From contig NC_134400.1 in the NCBI RefSeq assembly GCF_050003625.1, positions 197,483,918-197,547,917 of the forward strand: a DNA stretch of 64,000 nucleotides, written 5' to 3'. Origin of the DNA: Haematobia irritans. Its lineage: Eukaryota; Arthropoda; Insecta; Diptera; Muscidae. Positions within the stretch are counted from its first letter, which is position 1, and every line of letters starts with the position of its first letter. The notes under the pieces were generated by a model that ran no database searches, had not been told where the DNA came from, and worked only from the letters and a program-made list of their open reading frames with translations. The translations under genes were made by a program, and so were the position numbers. This document shows, piece by piece, positions 56,583 through 64,000 of this stretch.

Positions 56583-56663
56583 ACTTTGGTCGAAGCAGGG
56601 ATCGAACCCACGACCCTTGGCATGCAAGTCGGACGTAGCAACCACTGCACCACGGTGCCAAAC
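56583..56663 (-). mobile_element. tRNA-like module (SINE head type), not a functional tRNA
   Basis: On the minus strand: an A box in ACCGTGGTGCAGTGGTTGC and a B box in GTGGGTTCGATCC. An acceptor-like TTTGG/CCAAA pairing exists, but the rest of the cloverleaf is imperfect. It resembles the SINE head at 34500-34574. Confidence 0.6.
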
Positions 56664-56759
56664 TAAATGTTTGTTTCTGTTAAATAAACTTTGTTTATTC
56701 GGTTCGTGGGCGCCGCAAGCTATGCTATATAAATATAACTTATATGGATATTTATCTAT

Positions 56760-56840
56760 TGATGACCATAACAGTGGTTAGTGTTTTGGCTTACAAAGTG
56801 CATGGTCCGCGGTTCGATTCTCCGTCCAGGCGAAAGGTAA
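56760..56840 (+). mobile_element. Second tRNA-like module
   Basis: Plus strand: A box in CAGTGGTTAGTGTTTTGGC and B box in GGTTCGATTCTCC, followed by GGCGAAAGGTAAAAAAAATT. It probably belongs to a different tRNA-derived family from the 34231 SINE. Confidence 0.5.
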
Positions 56841-57631
56841 AAAAAATTAAAAAATTTATAAAATCGTATAATTTCTTCTACATTGTTGGTATTACAGGAA
56901 AAGGTGTTAAGAACTAAAAAACATCGTCGATGTGAGAAAGATGTGAGGAAAAATGCAATTAGAGGGAAATGCAATTTTTTTTTTTGAGTTTGTCCTTATG
57001 AAATTGTTTTTACATCCTGGAAAAGAATAAACGTTTATCACAAAAAAGTATATACTTTTCTCCCAAATACACTTCCTTACAGCGAAAAGCAAATGAGAAA
57101 CGAACTTTGTTTGTCTAAAATTTCGTTTGGGAGGAAAGAATTATTTTTTTGCGTGTAGGCGATCCCCAATCACACAAAAATTGGTCCTTATCGGTTCATA
57201 ATCATGGTTACCACTCGAGCCAAAAATAATCTACCAAAATTTTATTTTTATAGAAAACATTGTCAAAATGTTATTTCTATAGAAAATTTTGTCAAAATTT
57301 TATTTCTATAGAAAATTTTGTCTGAATTTTATTTCTATAGAAAATTTTATCCAAATTTTATTTCTATAGAACATTTTTCCAAATTTTACTTCTATAGAAA
57401 ATGTTGACAAAATTTTATTTTGTCAAAATTTTATTTCTATAGAAAATTTTGTCAAACTTAATTATATACGTATTTAATCGGCCTTTTTTAGTTTAATATG
57501 TACCACGTATGGACTATGTGGTATATATTACGGTGTTAGGAAGTTTTAAGATACCTTGCCATCGGCAAGTGTTACCGCAACCCAAGTAATTCGATTGTGG
57601 ATGACAGTCTTCAGTAGAAGTTTCTACGCAA

Positions 57632-57711
57632 GTTCACCACTGTGGTATCACAATGGACTGAATAGTCTAAGTGAGCCCGATACATCGGGCTGCCACATAA
57701 CCTAACCTAAC
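57632..57711 (+). mobile_element. 5'-truncated SINE copy with 8-bp target duplication
   Basis: Only the last 80 bp of the SINE: AGTTCACCACTGTGGTATCA, GAATAGTCTAAGTGAGCCCG, then CATAACCTAACCTAACC. CTACGCAA flanks both sides (57624-57631 and 57712-57719). The 5' truncation and CCTAA tail fit target-primed insertion. Confidence 0.85.
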
Positions 57712-57775
57712 CTACGCAATCCATGGTGGAGGGTACATAAGCTTCGGCCTGGCCGAACTTACGGCCGTATATACT

Positions 57776-58489
57776 TGTTTTTCTGTGTGCTTTTCGATTA
57801 TCCCAATACCACTGTCTGTACGAAATGCTTTAGTCATTCTAGTGTGAATGCCACAACTAGGACGTTATCGCTTTAACAAAGATTTGTTATTTGTATAGAA
57901 TAACCAAATTCCAATGGTATGTTGTCGGTTAGTTGTTTTTGTTTTTTTTTTGTTTACTTTAAAAAATAAATGTGAATTGGGAGATGGTTGGTTGAAGTTT
58001 GCTACTGAATCTTATCGATTGCGGTGTACTATAATTGTAGAGTGAGAAGTATTGGAACTAACTACCATGGGGTTTATTTTTATGGGGATTCGAATGGAGT
58101 GTCACAGCTATTAATATTCAGAAATTGCGTTTTTATGCTAATTTTTCCCAACAGCGCCATCTGTCGATACAAAGATATGTCAATAATAATGACAACAGTT
58201 TCAGTAGCTTAAGCCCGATCATATCGAAACAATACAATCTATGACGATGATGGCGGCAGCAGCTAGAGTGGCAGTGACGGTCATACTGCACGTAGAAAAA
58301 ATGTTAAGAAATTCTAAACATTTATTAATTTTGAGAACAGTTTTTAGGAAAAAAAATTTTAATAGAAGACTCCATAAAAAATTTGTCGACAATATTTTTG
58401 GTTAAGTTTTCTTGAGTTTCGAATAATAAAGAAGTTTTCCAGCAAAATTTTTGATATAAATAAAATGTCAGTTGGAAATATATATAAAG
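57776..58489. other. Single-copy stretch with a CTCF-like site
   Basis: No repeats recognised. GCGCCATCT at 58154-58162 matches the core of the fly CTCF motif in reverse complement. No gene with support; the longest frames are about 60 codons. Confidence 0.35.
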
Positions 58490-59700
58490 ATACCAGCAAA
58501 GACGGTCTATACTGGTCCATGTTCATCCACATGTTTTGGTGTAGCTTCTTTATAGACCGCTCTCCCGATTTTACTTCTTGTGCTCCTAGAAACCATAGAT
58601 TTTATCCGATTTGTCTGAAATTTGGAAACTAGAGGTATTTTAGGACCAAATATAGGTGTGTCGAAAGTGGTTTTTATTGGTCCCCGAGTTTACTTCTTGG
58701 ATTTCTAGAAACCGTATTTTCTATTCGATTTACCTGAAATTGGAAATCTGGAGGTATTTTAGGATAACAAATAGGTATGTCGAAAATGGTTTGTATCGGT
58801 CCATGTTTACCCTCCATATAGCCCTTTCTCCCGATTTGACTTCTTGAGCGTCTATATAAGTATTTTGGGTTCGTAAACAAGTGTGCGGACGCCGCAATTT
58901 TTATCCGATTTACCTGAAATCCAAAATCTGCCGATATTTTGGGTCTACGCGTAAGTACGCCGAATATAGTGTGTATCGGTTCATGTTATCGTATTTACCT
59001 CATATAGAGCGATCTCCAGATTTGATCTCTTAATTGTGTATACATTCCAATTTTTTATGCGATTTGCCTAAAATTCAAAATCAAAAGGTATTTTGGGTCC
59101 ACACATAAGTATGTCGTATATGGGGTGTATCGATCGATTTTGATATATCCCACATATAGACCGATCTGCCGATTTGACTTCGAGACACCGCAACTTTTAA
59201 ACGATTTGTCGGAAATTAAAAATTTAGAGATATTTTCGGCCCGTAAATAGGTGTAGGTTAGGTTAGGTTAGGTTATGTGGCAGCCCGATGTAACAGGCTC
59301 ACTTAGACTATTCAGTCCATTGTGATACCACAGTGGTGAACTTCTCTCTTATCACTGAGTGCTGCCCGATTCCATGTTAAGCTCAATGACAAGGGACCTC
59401 CTTTTTATAGCCGAGTCCGAACGGCGTTCCACATTGCAGTGAAACCACTTAGAGAAGCTTTGAAACCCTCAGAAATGTCACCAGCATTACTGAGGTGGGA
59501 TAATCCACCGCTGAAAAACTTTTTGGTGTTCGGTCGTAGCAGGAATCGAACCCACGACCTTGTGTATGCAAGGCGGGCATGCTAACCATTGCACCACGGT
59601 GGCTCCTAAATAGGTGTAGCGAATATGGTGTGGATCGGTCCATGTTTTGGTATTGCTCCCATGTGTCATGTCTCCCGATTTCTATGTTGGTATATATGTT
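58490..59700 (-). mobile_element. Family C DINE-like core, degraded, with nested SINE
   Basis: Several diverged core units in reverse orientation: GGTCCATGTTTTGGTATTG, TATAGACCGATCTGCCGATT and TTTTGGGTCCACACATAAGT. The SINE at 59256-59606 interrupts the last units. Confidence 0.7.
59256..59606 (-). mobile_element. Full-length tRNA-derived SINE, 351 bp, 12-bp target duplication
   Basis: Minus-strand copy with the tRNA-like head at 59530-59606 (B box GGTTCGATTCC, A box GGTGCAATGGTTAGC), the body as at 34231-34574, and a CATAACCTAACCTAACC tail. TAAATAGGTGTA occurs at 59244-59255 and 59607-59618. Confidence 0.93.
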
Positions 59701-59967
59701 TGTTTGGCAGAGTATCTGTCATTAAATCCCCCTAAGATTCTATATATGTATTTTCAAGTAACCTGACGAAGAGTTTTCTATACAAACAAAAAAAAAATTG
59801 TTTTATAGGAAGAATGAACTATCTCGTGCGACAAATGAACTAAATTGTACTCCACATTTTGAGATTTCATCAAAGCGTTGTTAAAATCTGGAAAATTTAA
59901 TGCCCAGTTGCACTTTCTAACAGCTGTTCACGAAATTACAACCTTTCATAGAAGAAATAATGATTAA
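59701..59967. other. Spacer, nothing recognised
   Basis: AT-rich sequence between two family C elements. No gene or repeat recognised. Confidence 0.35.
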
Positions 59968-61702
59968 CAAGTATATACAGCACTAAGTTCGGCCGGACCG
60001 AATCTTAAATACCCACCATCATGAACCAAATATTAAGGGTTTCGTTTGAAATTTCAGGAGGGCTTGAAGACTTGAGGACACTTCCCGAAGATAAATTTAA
60101 AGATTTCACCTATGAGGACTATATCAGATTCTGGATTTATAAGAACCATTTTTATTTGAGTATTAGAGGAATCATTAATATCTCTTGTAAGTGTGCAAGA
60201 AAATTATAAAATAACGTCTTGATTTGAAATCTTAAATCTGTAGAAGTAAAATCTGGAAATTGTACATTGAGTTTCAAGCAATTTTCATGATCAGTGCGCC
60301 TTCTACACCCTCAAGAAGTGAAGTCGGTCTATATGGAGGCATTACCAAATGGACCGATAAAAACTTAATCCGATACACGTTTTTGTGAGCCTCAAATACC
60401 AGAATATTTACAATTTCAGGCAAATCAGATAAAAACTACGGTTTCTAGAAGCCCAAGGAGTTAAATTGGGAGATCGTTCTTATGGGGGCTATACTAAAAT
60501 ATGGACCGATACTCACCGTTTTCGGCACACTTCTTTATGACCCGAAAATACCTCTAGATTTCCAATTTCAGGCAAATAGGATAAAAACTTCGGATTCTAG
60601 AAGCCCCAGAAGTAAAATCGGGAAATCGGTCTATATGGAGGCTATACGAAAATATGTACCGATACTCACCATTTTCGGCACACCTCTTTATGGTCCTAAA
60701 ATACCTCTAGATTTCCAATTTCAGACAAATTGGATAAAAACTACGGTTTCTATAAACCCAAGACCCCAAATCGGGAGGTCGTTTTATATGGGGACCATAA
60801 CAAAACATGGACCGATACTCACAATTTTTGGCACACGTATTTGTGGTCCTAGAATACCTCTAGATTTCCAATTTCAGGAAAATTAAATAAAAACTGCTGT
60901 TTCTATAAGCCCAAGAAGTAAAATCGGGTCATCGGTCTATATGGGGGCTATACCAAAATATGTACCGATATTCACAATTTTTGGCACAGGTATTTGTGGT
61001 CCTACAATACCTCTAGATTTCCAATTTCAGGTGAATTGAATAAAAACTACGGTTTCTATAAGCCCAAGAAGTAAAATCGGGAGATCGGTCTATATGGGGG
61101 CTATACCAGAATATGTACCGATATTCACAATTTTTGGCACACGTATTTGTGGTCCTACAATACCTCTAGATTTCCAATTTCAGGTGAATTGAATAAAAAC
61201 TGCGGTTTCTATAAGCCCAAGAAGTAAAATCGGGAGATCGGTCTATATGGGGCTATACCAAAACATGGACCGATACTCACCATTTTCGGCACACCTCTTT
61301 ATGGTGATAAAATACCTCTAGATTTCAAATTTCAAGCAAATTGCATAAAAACTTCGATTTCTATAAGCCCAAGACCCCAAATCGGGAGGTCGGTTTATAT
61401 GGGGACTATATCAAAACCTGGACCGATATAGCCCATCTTCGAACTTGACCTGCCTGCAGACAAAAGACGAGTTTGTGCAAAATTTCAGCACGATTGCTTC
61501 ATTATTGAAGACTGTAGCGTGATTACAACAGACAGACAGACAGACAGGCGGACAGACGGACATCGTTATATCGTCTTAGAATTTCTCCCCGATCAAGAAT
61601 ATATATACTTTATATAGTCGGAAATCGATATTTCGATGTGTTACAAACGGAATGACAAACTTATTATACCCCCGTCACCATTCTATGGTGGTGGGTATTA
61701 AA
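59968..61702 (+). mobile_element. Family C DINE-like element, complete
   Basis: The head AACAAGTATATACAGCACTA, with TTCGGCCGGACCGAA and TACCCACCATCATGAACC, is at 59965-60025. Core units from about 60330 to 61400 have the marker TCCAATTTCA at 60561, 60714 and 60867, again 153 bp apart. The tail has ACAGACAGACAGACAGGCGG (61529) and GATCAAGAATATATATACTT. The terminal hairpin is ACCCCCGTCACCATTCTATG then GTGGGTATTAAAA. Confidence 0.9.
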
Positions 61703-62219
61703 AGTAATTTCATGGTGTCTATAATCTACGCGAAATTAAACTTCGTCAGATTTTTGTCCTGTTGTCAGTGAGCGATTTTTAAGTTTGTAAGCAAACAGAA
61801 TTCGCAAGGGACTAAGATTTTCTCCGCCATTTCTCCGAAGTTGGCATAGAGTTGTACTCTCTTATCCGATGCCGAATTTTCATGTGATCTTTTGTAATAC
61901 TACGAACTTTCAGTCCAACAAAATAATTCCAAGCCGGACAAACTTTTTACTTCTCGCCAGCGAAGTTAATCTTCGTCCGTCCGACCAACATCCTTCCTCG
62001 TTGTTTTTAAAGTATTCTACTTCGAAGAAACACTTCCCCTTTTGCCAACGAAGTTAATTTTTGTCGCACAAACTTCTCTCCTCTTGGCTAAGAAGTGAAT
62101 TTTTGGCCTCGCCTAATCTTTCGTCCCCGCCTGCGATAGCAATTCATAAGGAATGAGTTACAATTTCGAAGAAACAGTGAGAATTGAAAATTCCTCACTT
62201 TGACAGCGAAATAATCGTA
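61703..62219. other. Unassigned stretch with short frame
   Basis: Repeated GCGAAGTTAAT and CTTCG/CGAAG motifs give a patchy CAACGAAGTTAAT periodicity. No protein-coding gene is supported. Confidence 0.35.
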
Positions 62220-62300
62220 TAGTAATCCCTCGATTCACGTCGTGATTGGTTCCGGAATTTGACGATGTTAATCGAAACGACGTAAACCGAATTAAAAATT
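62220..62300. mobile_element. Possible pogo/Tigger-like terminus
   Basis: AGTAATCCCTCGATTCACGT, then TTCCGGAAT and ATCGAAACGACGTAAACCGA resemble the terminal region of pogo-group elements. Only one end is visible. Confidence 0.25.
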
Positions 62301-62339
62301 ACTCATACTTATTCATAAGTCCATTTATGTATGTACATA

Positions 62340-62484
62340 CGCTGAAAGAAATATTTACGTGATATTAAAGATTTCGCAACCTAAATTTTAGGATGCAAAA
62401 TTTACAAGATATTAAGGACAAATTTATTTAAAATAATGAAATTTTAATTAAAATAAAGTTTATAATCTTTGCTTCAAAATTTGT
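62340..62484. mobile_element. Fragment related to the MITE at 62814-63470
   Basis: CGCTGAAAGAAATATTTACG and AAAGATTTCGCAACC mirror the MITE end (CACTGAAAAAAATATTGTCG then AAAGATTTCATG). It is truncated on the right by a family B fragment. Confidence 0.5.
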
Positions 62485-62690
62485 ATACCCTGCGCCACAC
62501 TGTGGAACAGAGTATTATAAGTTAGTGCATATGTTTGCAACAAGCCTAATTTGCTTAAAATTTTGCACAAGAAGAACACTCATATGACCCATCAGCGTAG
62601 CTTGAAAATTTTCCCTGAGGGGGGGGGTGGCTATAGCCCCCCCTAGCTAAAAATTAATAGACTGAAGTTATAGGTTATATTATTGTTTTT
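62485..62690 (-). mobile_element. Family B terminal fragment and G-run repeat
   Basis: ATACCCTGCGCCACACTGTGG and GTTAGTGCATATGTTTGC are the family B end. They are followed by CCTGAGGGGGGGGGTGGCT and AGCCCCCCCTAGC, a G/C-run hairpin from an unknown repeat. Confidence 0.6.
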
Positions 62691-62813
62691 TTTTCATAAA
62701 AATGAATATAAAATTAGATTCCAATATAACTAGACAATTAATTTATAATAAAGCAACTAAAAGCAGTTCCAAACTTTTTCCCTACTTCCACAAATGTGCT
62801 CAGAAAGAAGTTA

Positions 62814-63470
62814 CACTGAAAAAAATATTGTCGTGAGGTCAAAGATTTCATGTCTTTAAAATACGAATACAAATTTTGCTTAGCATAGAAGACGCATTTC
62901 TCTAAAATAAAGTTAGTTTCCTTCTCCAAAAGTCGGTAAACTTTTCAATGAAGTCGTATTGTCCTTATAATTAAGTGATTTGACTTAAAAATGGGTATCT
63001 TAACATGAAAGAAAAAATGTATAGGCTAAGGTCAACTTGACTTTAATAATTCAGAAAAATTCTTTAAATTTAATGAAATTGTCTTTAAATTTGTTGTCTT
63101 TTTGCATCTTGACTACAAAGCAAAAAATCGTTCAAATATAGGACATGTTTTTCAAAACTTTATTTTAAAGAAGTTTTTTTACTTCAAACATAGCATAATT
63201 TCTACTGGAAGTCGAGTCTTAATTTGGAAAATAAAGTTGCCGTTAACTCGTTTTTAAAGGACTTTGATAGCATAAGAAGAAAAAAGCTGAGAAAGAGAAA
63301 AATTAAAATTTGCTTCCTAGAAGCAAGTACACAAAACCTAAATTTAAAAGAGAATGGTGTCTTAAAAGTATCCTTACTTGTATTCTCCGCTTCTTTGGCT
63401 CGGAATCAATACCAAATTTTTTAAAGTAAAGACGAAATCTTTGGAACCGAGTATGCTTTTTTTTTCAGTG
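62814..63470. mobile_element. TA-flanked MITE, 657 bp
   Basis: The ends CACTGAAAAAAATATTGTCG and GTATGCTTTTTTTTTCAGTG are inverted, with TA outside (62812-62813 and 63471-63472). The inverted similarity extends inward (GTCAAAGATTTCATG against GACGAAATCTTTGG). No transposase; short frames only. Confidence 0.8.
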
Positions 63471-63472
63471 TA

Positions 63473-63738
63473 AGAGGAATTAATTTTTTTAATAATTTTT
63501 CTATAAATCGTTTTTTCATATTTTTTGAAGCATTGTTAAGATATTCGTTTATTAAAAACTAATTTTAATATCAATTACTATTTTTTAATTAAATCGACTA
63601 AAAATTAGGCTAAACAAAAAATCCGACTAAACAAAATAAAATTGTACATGAAAGTCTTTAGCGGAACTTGGTGCGGTTGTATTTACTTGTTTAATATTAT
63701 AATGTAATATATATATTAATAATATATATTATAATTAT
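63473..63738. other. AT-rich spacer
   Basis: No gene or repeat recognised, apart from TAATATATATATTA-type runs. Confidence 0.4.
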
Positions 63739-63739
63739 A

Positions 63740-64000
63740 TAACAAGTGTATACGGCCGTAAGTTCGGCCAGGCCGAATCTTATGTACCCTCCACCATGGA
63801 TTGCGTAGAAACTTCTACGAAAGACTGTAAAACGTCTTAATATCGTTTTCTAAATTGTGAGTTAGTCCATACGTGGTATATATTAGACAAAAAAACTTAT
63901 GTATAGGTAAGTCTACAAATAATTACGAATCGACATGGACTTTTGCACCGTACGTAGAGAGCCAGAATATAAATATGGGGGCCGCTTATATGGGGGCTAT
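63740..64000 (+). mobile_element. Family A head, continues past the window
   Basis: ACAAGTGTATACGGCCGTAA, TTCGGCCAGGCCGAA, ATGTACCCTCCACCATGGAT, GTGGTATATATTAGAC, then the first core sequence (GCCGCTTATATGGGGGCTAT). It resembles the head at 27213. Confidence 0.88.

Larger units (their letters stand above)
56266..57155. mobile_element. CACGC-ended TA-target element carrying two tRNA-like modules
   Basis: The ends CACGCAAAGAAAAAAAAC and ATTATTTTTTTGCGTG are inverted, with TA outside on both sides (56264-56265 and 57156-57157). The interior holds two tRNA-like segments in opposite orientation (56583-56663 minus, 56760-56840 plus). It has inserted in a family A element, whose sequence reads continuously across the empty site (TTATATATAGGCGATCC type). 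Confidence 0.75.
54885..57775 (-). mobile_element. Family A DINE-like element, minus strand, complete but with three insertions or expansions
   Basis: Minus-strand order: head at 57775 (ACAAGTATATACGGCCGTAA), broken by a SINE fragment (57632-57711), the 29-bp array (57450-57235), a CACGC-ended element (57155-56266), seven 153-bp units (56260-55180), the GACGGACGGACGGAC tail (55060), a (TA)n expansion (54940-55014) and the terminal hairpin at about 54890. The 489-codon frame over the units is a period artefact. Confidence 0.88.

Noticed and set aside
59256..59280. TTAGG repeats suggesting a telomere
   Set aside because: Only four repeats, inside a SINE bounded by target duplications. Flies lack TTAGG telomeres.

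Overview
The window reads as nuclear DNA of a higher (calyptrate, probably muscid) fly. It is AT-rich and intron-containing. It carries two recognisable host genes whose closest relatives I know from Drosophila, and most of the rest is transposable-element sequence of types common in muscid genomes: 29-bp TTTCTATAGAAA arrays, DINE-1/Helentron-like elements with tandem cores, and small TA- or TAA-flanked inverted-repeat elements. Species assignment is inference.

Host genes. (1) At about 4.8-13.8 kb (+) lies the 3' part of an SR-repeat splicing-factor gene, the fly ortholog of SRRM2/3/4 (Drosophila Srrm234, CG7971). Its 5' exons, including any Cwf21 domain, are not in the window. A huge Arg/Ser exon (4970-8452) is followed by two small RS exons and then two mutually exclusive terminal exons. 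One ends the protein after 12 residues (12742-12778). The other (13279-13429) completes an eMIC domain (SPSFLDRRRIT joined to SARKRPIPYHR), the module that drives neuronal microexon inclusion. (2) At 20087-22680 (+) lies a four-exon, complete 800-residue mitochondrial m-AAA protease, Afg3l2 (CG6512 ortholog), with Walker A, Walker B, SRH and HEAGH motifs intact. No host gene is identifiable with confidence downstream of 23.1 kb.

Repeats. Three related families (called A, B and C here) make up much of 0.5-3.5, 23-34, 37.6-47.8 and 50-61.7 kb. Each has an AACAAGTA-type head with a GC-rich hairpin, a tandem core whose unit is 153 bp in all three, a tail with a GACGGACGGAC run, and a terminal hairpin ending in GGGTATA. 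They look like DINE-1/Helentron-associated elements. Family B forms a roughly 10-kb inverted structure centred near 42.94 kb, whose right arm contains three nearly identical 1.4-1.65 kb tandem copies. Nested in or between these are non-LTR retrotransposon remnants (2.15-3.27, 30.8-32.0, 35.2-36.3 and 53.3-54.9 kb), a tRNA-derived SINE with a CCTAA-repeat tail (best copies 34231-34574 and 59256-59606, both with 12-bp target duplications), TA-flanked MITEs, TAA-flanked MITEs nested in each other, a large foldback element, and a hAT element with an 8-bp target duplication.

How it fits together. The two genes are ordinary, convergence-free neighbours on the same strand. The intron just upstream of the eMIC switch is bloated by 3.9 kb of repeats. 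The remaining 40 kb looks like an intergenic or long-intron region whose history can be read from nested insertions and their target-site duplications.
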